From Chroococcidiopsis sp. CCMEE 29 (GTDB lineage: Bacteria; Cyanobacteriota; Cyanobacteriia; Cyanobacteriales; Chroococcidiopsidaceae): a DNA stretch of 64,000 nucleotides. Where the stretch lies: positions 4,109,001-4,173,000 of the forward strand of contig NZ_CP083761.1 in NCBI RefSeq assembly GCF_023558375.1. The letters run 5' to 3'. A program made the position numbers and the translations under genes. Each line of letters begins with the position of its first letter. Within the stretch, counting starts at the first letter, position 1. This document shows positions 9,109 through 17,584 of this stretch, piece by piece. The notes beneath the pieces are model-generated. The model was not told where the DNA came from. It made no database searches and saw only the letters and a program-made list of their open reading frames with translations.

Positions 9109-9789
9109 TCAGATCAGCCCTGCAATAATGTTAATGCTGAGTGCCAGAATTATTGTGTTGAAAAAAAAGGTCAACACGCTATGCACAAGAGCCAAGCGTC
9201 TCATGGAGCGTGATATCACCTGAACATCTGAAACCTGACATGCCATCCCAATTACAAAAGAAAAATATAAAAAGTCCCAGTAATCTGGTTGGTTTTCATT
9301 TGGAAAATCTAAGCCTCCAGCCTTGACTTCACTAGGACTCATGCTGCGATCGCCATGGTAGTAGTCGTGTGCATAGTGCAGAGCAAACATCGTGTGTATG
9401 AGCAACCAGGAACAAATCACAGTCACACCCGCAAGCGTTACGTGTAGCGTCAGTATCGTTGTAGGTAGGCCTTTGGTATCTTTTAGCATGAAAACAATAG
9501 CTAAAAGGCTAGTACAGGCTGCAGCTACCACAAGGCTTAGGATTGCCAAGCGACCCTCGTCCTGAGCTTGAGCTCTAAGGCGCATCTTTTGGGGAGTAGC
9601 ATTGTTCATCATCAACCAAGCCAAACCTAAGAAACAGAGTGTGCCTGAGTTCCAGGTGATGATAATGCGGGCTGGCAGGCGTAACCAAAACGGCAGTAGT
9701 ATATATACCAGCCCAGCAACCGCGATGGAAATGAGCAGTCGGGGTCGGTTATTCAAGATCCTTAGCAACTTAGGTATAGGGAATTTCAC
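9109..9789 (-). CDS. DUF1345 family membrane protein
   Basis: 226 residues with about five hydrophobic segments, beginning LLISIAVAGLVYILLPFWLR. The motif ALHYAHDYYHGDRSMSPSE and the block with FPNENQPDYWDFLYFSF match DUF1345, a family of unknown function with several membrane spans. Divergent from the LivH-type permease gene, with only 34 bp between the start codons, so the two share a promoter region. Confidence 0.85.
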   Translation of the reverse strand: MKFPIPKLLRILNNRPRLLISIAVAGLVYILLPFWLRLPARIIITWNSGTLCFLGLAWLMMNNATPQKMRLRAQAQDEGRLAILSLVVAAACTSLLAIVFMLKDTKGLPTTILTLHVTLAGVTVICSWLLIHTMFALHYAHDYYHGDRSMSPSEVKAGGLDFPNENQPDYWDFLYFSFVIGMACQVSDVQVISRSMRRLALVHSVLTFFFNTIILALSINIIAGLI

Positions 9790-9823
9790 AGGTGTTTCGG
9801 GACGTAGAGCACATAAACGAAAG

Positions 9824-10774
9824 ATGGATATAACCCTGTTTTTGCAACAATTTTTAAACGGTTTGTCTATCGGTAGCGCCTATGCCATTTTTGCTTTAGG
9901 TTACACCTTAATCTTCTCAATTTTAGGCATCATTAATTTTGCTCATGGTGCCATTTTTACCCTAGGTGCATACTTTACCTATGCGCTAATGGGTGGTGCT
10001 TTTGGTTTTAGTGGCTTACTTGCTAATGCATCCTTACCTGTACAACTTCCCTTTGCCCTAGCGTTAATTTTGGGAAGTACACTGGCGGGGTTGGTTGGGG
10101 TTGCGGTTGAACGCATTGCCTTTCAACCTTTACGGCGTAAGGGTTCCGACCCACTGCTAACGGTTGTTTCCAGTTTGGGCGTAGCAGTGGTAATTGTGAA
10201 TGTAATTCAGTATCTAGTTGGTGCAGAAAGTTACACCTTTCCCGCAGGTACCTATGGCAATTTGCCAGCGGCGATCAACTTTGGCACAGCAGAAAAACCA
10301 GTTCCAATTCGCACTGTTCAGGTGGTGATTTTTTGTGTATCTGTGGTGATTCTGGGAATTCTTACGTATTTCATCAATCGTACCAAGTATGGTAAGGCAA
10401 TGAAGGCGATCGCTGAAGATCTAACTACTGCCAGTTTATTGGGGATCAACACCGATCTTTTTATTATCCTCACCTTCTTCATCAGCAGTTTTTTAGCTGG
10501 GTTGGCAGGTACCTTAGTAGCCTCTAGTGTCAGTATTGCTGGACCCTACTTCGGCATTGGGTTTGGACTCAAGGGACTCGCCGTGATCGTCTTGGGTGGT
10601 TTAGGCAGTATTCCCGGTGCAGTATTAGGTGGTTTGGTGATTGGACTGGTTGAGGCATTTGTCCCAGCTAATTACTCTGCCTATAAGGATGCCGTTGCCT
10701 TTGGAATCCTGTTTATTATGCTCCTGGTTAGACCCCAAGGTTTACTGGGTCGCAAGCTTGTACAAAAGGTTTGA
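9824..10774 (+). CDS. livH: Branched-chain/neutral amino acid ABC transporter permease (LivH type)
   Basis: 316 residues from ATG 9824 (MDITLFLQQFLNGLSIGSAY). The longer reading frame back to 9602 would overlap the divergent DUF1345 gene, and its extra residues lack family character. Multiple membrane spans, with FALGYTLIFSILGIINFAHG, the conserved cytoplasmic loop KAIAEDLTTASLLGINTD, and FGLKGLAVIVLGGLGSIPGA near the end, are signatures of LivH permeases. In cyanobacteria this type works with NatA/B/C/E proteins in neutral amino acid uptake (NatD), which is a likely but unproven identity. The partner genes are not adjacent here. Confidence 0.88.
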   Translation: MDITLFLQQFLNGLSIGSAYAIFALGYTLIFSILGIINFAHGAIFTLGAYFTYALMGGAFGFSGLLANASLPVQLPFALALILGSTLAGLVGVAVERIAFQPLRRKGSDPLLTVVSSLGVAVVIVNVIQYLVGAESYTFPAGTYGNLPAAINFGTAEKPVPIRTVQVVIFCVSVVILGILTYFINRTKYGKAMKAIAEDLTTASLLGINTDLFIILTFFISSFLAGLAGTLVASSVSIAGPYFGIGFGLKGLAVIVLGGLGSIPGAVLGGLVIGLVEAFVPANYSAYKDAVAFGILFIMLLVRPQGLLGRKLVQKV

Positions 10775-10803
10775 TTGTTTTAACTGTCTGACGGTAAATT
10801 CTC

Positions 10804-11283
10804 TCAACTCAACTCAATCAGCATTTCTATCGTACTTGGTCTAAAGCCGCAAGCAGAGAACAAACGCCTCGCCGCATCATTGGCAGCAGCAGTATCAAGC
10901 CGAATTTGTTTCACTCCCATCTGTTTAAACCGTTCAACGGTCAACCTCACCATCTGCCGCGCAATTCCAGCATGGCGATATTCTGGTTCAACCCATAGAT
11001 CTTGAATAAAACCAAATTCCTTGAGACGGTAAATTGGGATTTCACGCTCTATCGTCGCTATCAGAAAAGCAACCAGTCCCCCCAGTTCCACGTCGTCCTC
11101 CGCTACCAGAAACACACTGCGATCGTTCGTTGCCTGCGCGATTAACCACCTTTCATAACGCTGTGCCGGGTTCGGCAGGAATCCATACTTAGCTGCATCC
11201 CAAGATTCATGCAAAGCACAAACAGCCGCAACCATTGGTAGAACTGCGGGTACATCAGCGGGTGTGGCAGGACGTATTAGCAT
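10804..11283 (-). CDS. GNAT family N-acetyltransferase
   Basis: 159 residues. The acetyl-CoA-binding motif A is seen as DLWVEPEYRHAGIARQMVRL (about residues 92-111), with a following motif-B region QIRLDTAAANDAARRLFSACG. The family transfers acetyl groups from acetyl-CoA to amines; the substrate here is unknown. Convergent with livH, whose stop is 29 bp away. Homologues are often annotated RimI-like, but nothing here supports ribosomal S18 as the target. Confidence 0.85.
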   Translation of the reverse strand: MLIRPATPADVPAVLPMVAAVCALHESWDAAKYGFLPNPAQRYERWLIAQATNDRSVFLVAEDDVELGGLVAFLIATIEREIPIYRLKEFGFIQDLWVEPEYRHAGIARQMVRLTVERFKQMGVKQIRLDTAAANDAARRLFSACGFRPSTIEMLIELS

Positions 11284-11326
11284 ATTGGTTGCTATTAGTC
11301 AACTAAAGCCAGCTAACTTTAATAAC

Positions 11327-12151
11327 TTAGCTAGACGCACTAGTGTAAAAGCGTAGTGCAAAACCCCAAAAAATGCGAGCTACAAATAACAAGCTGAGTG
11401 CTAGCACTGCTCCACCAAGTAACCAGCCTACTTGGACGCGACCAAGCATTGCTTCAGCTGGAACTGTAGTTAGGAAAGCTACTGGTACCACAAACGTGAA
11501 GAAAAAACGATAAGCGACGGGATAAGCGACCATCGGGTATCGCCCAGCTTCTAATAGTCCTCTCAGCACCTCGGTGACATTGTAAATCTTGACAAACCAG
11601 ATGCTAGTTGCTCCTAGCATAAACCACAGGCTGTAGAGGCTGATAATACCAAATACGAGGGGTATGGCACTAAAGAGGTAATCGCTGCCTTCTAGACCAA
11701 GTTGCTCCCCAGCGTAGCCGATTAGCATAACTCCGAAAACTAGATCTGGTATTCCCCACGGTGAAAGGGTGTTTGTTGAAAGCCAGAACTGGCTATTAAT
11801 GGGCTTTAAAAGTACGAAGTCCAGTGTACCCTGTTGTACGTGCTTGACAATGTTATTCAGGTTGGGGGCAAGAAAGCTACTGGAAAAGCCTTGCAGTACG
11901 GTAAAAATGCCCAGTACGACCAAGGCTTCTTCCCAAGACCATCCTTGAAAAGTGTAGCCGGTGCGGTAAAACAAATATACCCCAAACAAGCTGCCTGCAA
12001 GATTACCCAAGCTGGTGAACGTAGCCAAGATGAAGTTGACTCGGTACTCCATTTCAGCGGCGATCGCCGCACTCCACAACAGCCCCAAAACCTCAAAATA
12101 TCGTTTCACTTTAGTACACTCGTCATGATGACCGCTATTTTCATTTGGCAA
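11327..12151 (-). CDS. ABC-2 family transporter permease
   Basis: 274 residues with six predicted membrane segments. Features are FILATFTSLGNLAGSLFGVY, NIVKHVQQGTLDFVLLKPIN (the conserved LLKP loop of this ABC-2 subfamily) and RYPMVAYPVAYRFFFTFVVP near the end. Such permeases usually work with a second permease of this type and an ATPase, often in export; neither is next to it, so the complex is probably assembled from scattered genes. The start at 12151 gives a polar leader, and a GTG within it could be the true start (VKRYFEVLG). Confidence 0.8.
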   Translation of the reverse strand: MPNENSGHHDECTKVKRYFEVLGLLWSAAIAAEMEYRVNFILATFTSLGNLAGSLFGVYLFYRTGYTFQGWSWEEALVVLGIFTVLQGFSSSFLAPNLNNIVKHVQQGTLDFVLLKPINSQFWLSTNTLSPWGIPDLVFGVMLIGYAGEQLGLEGSDYLFSAIPLVFGIISLYSLWFMLGATSIWFVKIYNVTEVLRGLLEAGRYPMVAYPVAYRFFFTFVVPVAFLTTVPAEAMLGRVQVGWLLGGAVLALSLLFVARIFWGFALRFYTSASS

Positions 12152-12236
12152 ACCGAGTAATTAAGCTGGATTACGGCAAGGTGGAGTACGACAAGCAAAA
12201 CTAAAATTATTGGGTTTCCCTGTATTCAGCCTCAAC

Positions 12237-13274
12237 CTATCCCATGACTGCTTCCTTACCAAGGCTTTCCCGACCATGCAGTTCAAGAAGTTTCGTCATA
12301 TCAGGACCAGCAGGGATGATCCCACCGGGATTAAGCGGGAACAGGTTGCCGTAGTAGTCTCGCTTCACAGCCTCCAAATCGCAAGTATCAGCGACTCCAG
12401 GCAACTGGTACAAGTCACGCAGGTAAGGACCTAGGTTCTCATAGTCCTGAATTCTCCGACGATTGCACTTAAACAGCCCGTAGTAAACCCCATCAAAGCG
12501 GAACAGCGTGGTGAACAGACGTACATCCGCAAGCGTCACCCTCTCCCCACATAGATATCGACTCATTGCCAATACCGCATCAATTTCATCCAGAACCGCA
12601 AACAGTTCATTGCAGGCTTGGTCATATGCCTCTTGGGTTTGGGCAAAGCCGCAGCAGTATACGCCGTTGTTCACCGCGTGGTAGATTCTCTCATTCCAGT
12701 GGTCAATCTTTTCTCGCCGTTCCTCCGGGTAGAGGTCTAACGTGGGATGCTTAGCGAAGTCATTGAATTCTGAGTTCAGCATCACGATAATCTCAGCACT
12801 TTCGTTGTTGACTATTGCCTTCGTCTGTTTGTCCCACAGCACTGGCACCGTACACCGCCCACTGTATCCTGGTTCTGCTAGCTGGTAGAGTTCGGTTAGG
12901 GTGCGGCAGCCCTCTTCCTCCTGATTAAGTACCCAAATTCCCTCATTCGATGCGGGAGATGCAATGGACACTGAAATAGCATCTTCGAGTCCTTTGAGTG
13001 CCCGCACGACGAGAGTTCGGTGTGCCCAAGGGCATCCGAGTCCAACATAGAGGCAGTAACGTCCTGCTGCCGGTTGATACGGGTTTCCGTCGTTTGTCCC
13101 GACAAAGTGTCTAAACTGACTGCTGGGGCGAACGTACTCCCCTGACGCATTACGCGGGGCAAGCTTCGACATCATCAGGTGCCAGAGAGTCGTCCAGACG
13201 AATTTTCCGAGCCTAACAATCAATTTCGGAGGGAGTGACTTGCCCTTTTTTTTGGTTCCGGTGGTTTGTGACAT
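12237..13274 (-). CDS. Glutathionyl-hydroquinone reductase (ECM4/YqjG family)
   Basis: 345 residues. These Xi-class GSTs reduce glutathionyl-hydroquinones and other S-glutathionyl adducts. The diagnostic active-site motif GLGCPWAHRTLVVRALKGL is present with the catalytic Cys81. TVPVLWDKQTKAIVNNESAE is the glutathione-binding loop, and the C-terminal domain has LCGERVTLADVRLFTTLFRF. The length agrees with the family (about 320-350). It stands alone on the minus strand; the ATG at 13274 follows a short purine-rich stretch. Confidence 0.9.
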   Translation of the reverse strand: MSQTTGTKKKGKSLPPKLIVRLGKFVWTTLWHLMMSKLAPRNASGEYVRPSSQFRHFVGTNDGNPYQPAAGRYCLYVGLGCPWAHRTLVVRALKGLEDAISVSIASPASNEGIWVLNQEEEGCRTLTELYQLAEPGYSGRCTVPVLWDKQTKAIVNNESAEIIVMLNSEFNDFAKHPTLDLYPEERREKIDHWNERIYHAVNNGVYCCGFAQTQEAYDQACNELFAVLDEIDAVLAMSRYLCGERVTLADVRLFTTLFRFDGVYYGLFKCNRRRIQDYENLGPYLRDLYQLPGVADTCDLEAVKRDYYGNLFPLNPGGIIPAGPDMTKLLELHGRESLGKEAVMG

Positions 13275-13320
13275 GGCGCTTAAGCAGGAATATCGGTTTC
13301 GTTACAAGTTGCCGGGTGGG

Positions 13321-13785
13321 TCAGCGACTCAGCAGATGCTGTCGCGTAGCTCTTAAGTACGCCCCAACTGGGAATTGATAAAATTCAATCACTAACCAGC
13401 CAATAATTCCTAGATGCGACAAAAAGGCTAGCCCAGCCCAAACATATGGTAACCAAGACAAGGGAGTACCTGGGGTAGGCGGAAAAATGTAGATCGTCAG
13501 CCCAATTAAAGCGGTCGGGAGTGCTACAAGGGCAACTGCTGCAAGCGTATAACCCCAGCCCAGTTCCACTCCCTCTAGGCGCGCTCCTACCCAATTCCTG
13601 CCATTCCAGTGCCAGAGCAGAGAAGGTTGTCTAGAAAGCATCTTAAGCTGTTGTTTTTCTAAGTCAGCTATAAAAATTTCGCTACAAAAGTCACAAGCCA
13701 ATGCATCCATCAAGGGTAGGGCTTGGATATGACCACAGCGACAAACTGGGCAGGGGTAAATGCCGTCCGAATTTAACTGAGTCAT
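13321..13785 (-). CDS. Hypothetical zinc-ribbon membrane protein
   Basis: 154 residues from ATG 13785 (MTQLNSDGIYPCPVCRCGH). A longer frame to 13932 has an N-terminus without family character. Two cysteine pairs, CPVC near residues 12-15 and CDFC about 19 residues later, form a probable zinc ribbon. Two hydrophobic segments follow (TLAAVALVALPTALIGLTIY and the stretch around WAGLAFLSHLGIIGWLVIEF). Function unknown. Confidence 0.7.
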   Translation of the reverse strand: MTQLNSDGIYPCPVCRCGHIQALPLMDALACDFCSEIFIADLEKQQLKMLSRQPSLLWHWNGRNWVGARLEGVELGWGYTLAAVALVALPTALIGLTIYIFPPTPGTPLSWLPYVWAGLAFLSHLGIIGWLVIEFYQFPVGAYLRATRQHLLSR

Positions 13786-14477
13786 AAGTATCGAATTATC
13801 CAGATTTCTCCTGCTATCCTTTCTGGCACGTCTGTCTTTGTCGGAATCTATTCCTAGTGTAGACGTTGACTCGCCACGCTGAAGTCGAGTTACACATGAG
13901 CAAAATTTCAGATACCAGACTGCACGCGCCACAGACTTGTATAGATGCCATCAAGCGCTAGCAAGTCCTCTACAGCTACCCCAATTAGATAAGCGGGTGC
14001 CAAGTCAAATATTTTGTTGATAATTGTACAAGCAACAGCGCTCTATACCTAGATTCGGTAGTCTTTGGCATAGCGCAACAACCGTAAGAGGGGAGATTTT
14101 TTGTATTTGAGGAAAAGCGCATAGTGATATTTATTTTTTGACATATCAGTCATAAATTGTTTGAAAGAATTTAATTTTTTATTGTTTCACTGTAGTTATA
14201 AATTTCCAGCATAAAGAACTACAAATTTAAATTTTTGCCATTCAACAGAGAATGATTTTGCAATTCCTATACGTATTACTATGTTTGTATACTGATAGTT
14301 TAAGTCGGTCGATTAATACAATACTGATTTTGCTTCATGATTTTCATGGATTAAAGCCTCAAGCTTGTTCCGCGCTATTAGGAACTTTCTTCCGGAGAAT
14401 GATGTTTTGATGCCGCGTCTTCCAAGACTCTGAACATGCAACTTGAAGGCACGCTTAATAGGCGATCGCATTCACTG
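13786..14477. other. Intergenic region, largely empty
   Basis: About 690 bp between the zinc-ribbon gene and the metallo-hydrolase gene. 14090-14340 is AT-rich and holds no gene-like frame. A short phrase near 13971-13988 (CTCTACAGCTACCCCAAT) resembles 16231-16265 (CTCTACAGCTATACCAAT), perhaps a small dispersed repeat. The only coding candidate is the 52-codon frame at 14313-14471, listed separately. Confidence 0.5.
14313..14471 (-). CDS. Possible small basic protein or gene remnant
   Basis: A 52-codon frame starting ATG at 14471 (MRSPIKRAFKLHVQSLGRRG) and ending at a TAA at 14313-14315. It begins 6 bp after the stop of the metallo-hydrolase gene on the same strand, so it could be cotranscribed. 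It is basic in the first half. I see no clear ribosome-binding site and know no homologue. It could be a small gene, a decayed fragment or chance. Confidence 0.25.
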   Translation of the reverse strand: MRSPIKRAFKLHVQSLGRRGIKTSFSGRKFLIARNKLEALIHENHEAKSVLY

Positions 14478-15344
14478 CTATAAAATTGGTGACACATTAA
14501 ACGTATAAGTCTCCCCGTGGCTGAGATACCTTACACGTCCATCTAGTCCCGCGGCTGTAACCGCTTGCATAAAGTCCTCAAGCGGAGACTTGAAGACCGT
14601 GTAATCGTTGAAGTGGATTGGTATGCTTAAGCGCGGAGCAATAATCTGAATCGCCTGTACTCCTTGTTTAGCATCCATAGTCAGCAGAATTCCGAAGACC
14701 TTTGTTCCTCCCAGGTGTAGCAAAGCCAGGTCAATATCAGAATACCGTTGAGGAATTTCCTTTAAATCTTCATAAATCAGTGTATCGCCAGTAATGTAGA
14801 GGCGGAACACTGTTTTTTCTGCTGACTGAAACTCCAGCATACTTCCCATCACGGGCGGTAAGACAGCTGCTAGAATTCCTGGACCATGTCTTCCAGGCAT
14901 CGCCGTAATGCGAACCCTAGTATCGCCTTTAGTAACAGTCAATGTTTCCCAAGTCTTAAGTGCTTGTGGTGAGGTAAACCCTTTCTCTTTAAGATCAGCA
15001 GCGGCGTGGTGTGTGGTAATGATTGGCAAATTTTTATCTAACTTTGTTGCTGCCACACGATCAAAATGATCGTCGTGCATATGGGACAGCACTACCATAT
15101 CTAGAGGAGGCAATTGCTCAATTTCGAGAGCTGGATTGGTTTTACGACTTGAGCGTATCCCATACCCTAGATGCACATGATCGCCTTGATGCAGAAAGTT
15201 AGGATCTGTCAGAATTGTGAATCCGGCGTAACGGAGCAAGACAGTTGCAGTGCCGATGAAGAAAAGTGAGCCGTTTTCTAAGTCTGGTTTTTCACTGTTT
15301 CCATTGCTCGATAAGACCAGTTCCCTTACTTTATTCATAAGCAC
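14478..15344 (-). CDS. MBL-fold metallo-hydrolase (UlaG/YtnP-like)
   Basis: 288 residues. The metal-binding signature SHMHDDHFD (His88, His90, Asp92, His93) is intact. It is preceded by GTATVLLRYAGFTILTDPNF, typical of the UlaG-like branch of the metallo-beta-lactamase fold. Later ligands are likely in PGRHGPG (about 150), ITGDTL and IHFNDY. Members hydrolyse lactones, phosphodiesters or esters; the substrate here cannot be named. Start MLMNKVRELV is plausible; GTG or ATG alternatives nearby would change only the leader. Confidence 0.87.
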   Translation of the reverse strand: MLMNKVRELVLSSNGNSEKPDLENGSLFFIGTATVLLRYAGFTILTDPNFLHQGDHVHLGYGIRSSRKTNPALEIEQLPPLDMVVLSHMHDDHFDRVAATKLDKNLPIITTHHAAADLKEKGFTSPQALKTWETLTVTKGDTRVRITAMPGRHGPGILAAVLPPVMGSMLEFQSAEKTVFRLYITGDTLIYEDLKEIPQRYSDIDLALLHLGGTKVFGILLTMDAKQGVQAIQIIAPRLSIPIHFNDYTVFKSPLEDFMQAVTAAGLDGRVRYLSHGETYTFNVSPIL

Positions 15345-15640
15345 CTCGTCTTGGCAGTTTGTAACTAGCCAGCATTCATCAATTCTGGTGAGTCAACCTC
15401 CCTCAGCTTAGACCTTTCCGTTAGGAGGGATACCCTACCCCTAGACTTAGATTCAAACTTGTGCTGCTGCAGGGCTTTTCCCGGACTTCAAAAATCCCAT
15501 GATTAATCTTTTGTATTAATGTCTACCAGCTGAGTTAACACAAAATCATTCTTTCAGAAGGCTAAGACAAGCTGTAAGAGTGAAGCTGTAATTTCAACGG
15601 CTGTGAATAATAAATGTCGAAGATGCATTTATAAAATCTG
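15345..15640. other. Divergent intergenic region
   Basis: About 300 bp between the divergent metallo-hydrolase and membrane protein genes. It must hold both promoters. No gene-like frame or convincing repeat was seen. Confidence 0.4.
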
Positions 15641-16048
15641 ATGACGTGGAAGTACATTTTTCTTCTCAAGGCTGCGATAAATTGGCTCGAATCTGTAATT
15701 TTACTATTTGCCGATCCTTGGATTCGTAAGTTGCTTGGTCAGGAACCGCTTACCAATCCTGAATATTCACAACTATTTCTCGTGTTAGTATTCATTATTG
15801 GGATCGGCTATTGGTGGGTCGGCAAAGATGTCTCCCGCAATCACGCTATCGTAAAACTTGGAATTTACGCTCAATCTTCCGTCTTTGTTGTGCTGGCTTA
15901 TCACACGTTAGTCCGCAATCTTCACCCGTTTTATATAATTCCAGGCGTGATTGACCTTGTATTTGCGATTCTCTTCGGTCTGTTTCTATACTCCTATGCT
16001 CGGATGAAACCAGTAGTCCCAAGCTCATTGGAAGAAAAAACCAGCTAA
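15641..16048 (+). CDS. Small four-helix membrane protein, unknown function
   Basis: 135 residues with four hydrophobic segments: around YIFLLKAAINWLESVILLF, LFLVLVFIIGIGYWWVG, VKLGIYAQSSVFVVLAYHTL and VIDLVFAILFGLFLYSYARM. The layout resembles small membrane proteins of unknown role found in many bacteria. The start ATG follows TCTG without a strong Shine-Dalgarno sequence. The C-terminal coding end overlaps a convergent small ORF on the minus strand. Confidence 0.7.
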   Translation: MTWKYIFLLKAAINWLESVILLFADPWIRKLLGQEPLTNPEYSQLFLVLVFIIGIGYWWVGKDVSRNHAIVKLGIYAQSSVFVVLAYHTLVRNLHPFYIIPGVIDLVFAILFGLFLYSYARMKPVVPSSLEEKTS

Positions 16049-16135
16049 TAAAAGGGGCAAGAGTAGAAGCATAGACACAATCAAAAGCAGGGTTCCTGGC
16101 TCAAGGTTGATGACCTTCTTTTGTGGTTCGCGCAT
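16025..16135 (-). CDS. Possible 36-residue single-span membrane peptide
   Basis: ATG at 16135 is preceded on the minus strand by GAGGTGCAAA, a good Shine-Dalgarno sequence with proper spacing. The frame reads MREPQKKVINLEPG followed by a strongly hydrophobic stretch (TLLLIVSMLLLLPLLLAGFF) and a stop at 16025-16027. This is the form of many small membrane peptides of cyanobacteria. It overlaps the 3' end of the convergent gene by 24 bp. I do not recognise a family. Confidence 0.5.
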   Translation of the reverse strand: MREPQKKVINLEPGTLLLIVSMLLLLPLLLAGFFFQ

Positions 16136-16355
16136 TTTGCACCTCTGAGAAAATTAGAGATATATACTCAGCTTATGATGTTTGCGCCTTTCACAGCCCA
16201 ATCAGGTTGAGATATAAACTTCGCGGCTGCGCCAGCTACACCACAATCTCTACAGCTATACCAATCATAGGTTGATGATTCACTGGTGGCGGTAGTCAGG
16301 TAGGCTAACCTACAGGCAATCCTTCTGCTCTCTTTAGGAGAAATGCACGAGGAGC
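16049..16355. other. Intergenic region with the small ORF
   Basis: Apart from the small minus-strand ORF ending at 16025, this stretch holds the upstream region of the glycosyltransferase gene. A phrase at 16231-16265 is close to one near 13971. No other structure is evident. Confidence 0.4.
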
Positions 16356-16385
16356 TTGGCTAACGCGCTGTTAAAGAGTGGTGTC

Positions 16386-17390
16386 ATGAGAAAACTTTAC
16401 TTCTTAGTGCCTGGAACAGGTGGAAAATTTGCCTGTGGTGGTCTCTGGGCAGAGTTAAAAACACTTAACCTTGCTCAGCAAGTTTGTAGTGCTGATGTTG
16501 TGACTTACCGTCAGCGGGAAAAAGGCACACTTTTCTTAGATGACTTGCTAGAGAAAAACTTAGAAAATGTCATTTTTGTCATTAGCTGGGGATTTGATGT
16601 TGCTAAACTTGCTGCCAAGCTAAGGCAATATCATGTCGTTTACCATGCCCACAGTGCGGGTTACCGATTCAGACTCCCTGCCAGTATTCCAATTATCACA
16701 GTTAGCCGAAATACTATGGGATACTGGGGACAACGTTCACCAAATTCACTAATCTATTATTTGCCCAATCACATTTCTGATGAATTTCAACACTTAAGTC
16801 TTGAGCGAGATATTGATGTTTTAGTTCAGGCTCGGAAATCTTCAGAGTACTTAATGCAGGAATTAATCCCTGCATTGCAGAAGCAGTGTAATGTACGTGT
16901 TGTTGATTCCTACGTAGACGATTTGGCAAGACTGTTCAATCGAGCTAAGGTTTATCTCTATGACTCTGCTGAATACTGGGCACAACAAGGGGTTAGTGAA
17001 GGATTTGGTCTGCAACCGTTGGAAGCCCTAGCCTGTGGCTGCCAGGTTTTCTCCAGCATTAATGGGGGGCTGTCCGACTATTTAGATCCGGGATTTAATT
17101 GCTATAAGATTGCTGGATATTCAAAAGAGTATGATGTTCAACGCATCTTAAAAGTTATTGATGCTTCAGAATTATTCACTTTGTCTGACCAGTTGCTTGC
17201 AGAATATCGGGCTGAAAACATTACTAAACGTTTCAAAGTTATCTTGGATGATATAAATGATTTCTTTGACTATAAAAAACATCATTCATCCAACATCAAA
17301 AGTTTGACGAGAATACGTGTAGCAACATTACTCACGCAAAGGATCTACAAGCAACTGAGGAGGAAATTTTTTCGTGGTAACAGGAGCTAA
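16386..17390 (+). CDS. Glycosyltransferase, GT4-like (group 1)
   Basis: 334 residues from ATG 16386 (MRKLYFLVPGTGGKFACGG). A TTG at 16356 with a nearby GAGGAG is an alternative start adding ten residues. The C-terminal half has the retaining GT-B signature EGFGLQPLEALACGCQVFSS (E-x7-E), where nucleotide sugar binds, followed by GGLSDYL. The N-terminal half is the acceptor domain with a glycine-rich loop (VPGTGGKFACGGLWAE). No other polysaccharide gene is adjacent, so its product is unknown. Confidence 0.8.
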   Translation: MRKLYFLVPGTGGKFACGGLWAELKTLNLAQQVCSADVVTYRQREKGTLFLDDLLEKNLENVIFVISWGFDVAKLAAKLRQYHVVYHAHSAGYRFRLPASIPIITVSRNTMGYWGQRSPNSLIYYLPNHISDEFQHLSLERDIDVLVQARKSSEYLMQELIPALQKQCNVRVVDSYVDDLARLFNRAKVYLYDSAEYWAQQGVSEGFGLQPLEALACGCQVFSSINGGLSDYLDPGFNCYKIAGYSKEYDVQRILKVIDASELFTLSDQLLAEYRAENITKRFKVILDDINDFFDYKKHHSSNIKSLTRIRVATLLTQRIYKQLRRKFFRGNRS

Positions 17391-17584
17391 ACCAATCGTT
17401 TCCACAATAGCAATCCTACTCCCTTTCCACCTAAAGATTACCTATTGAGGCAGCAGGGGGAGAAAAGGTCATAGGTCATCTTGCAGCGGGACAGGAGTAA
17501 ATAATTTTCTTTTAATAGCTTTGAAGTATAACTGAAAATGTTATTCTCCAAGCGTGAGTGTGTTGTGTGTGGAGTATGGAAATC

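Noticed and set aside
9602-9823. N-terminal extension of the LivH-type permease
   Set aside because: It overlaps the divergent DUF1345 gene on the other strand and lacks permease character; ATG 9824 gives the standard N-terminus.
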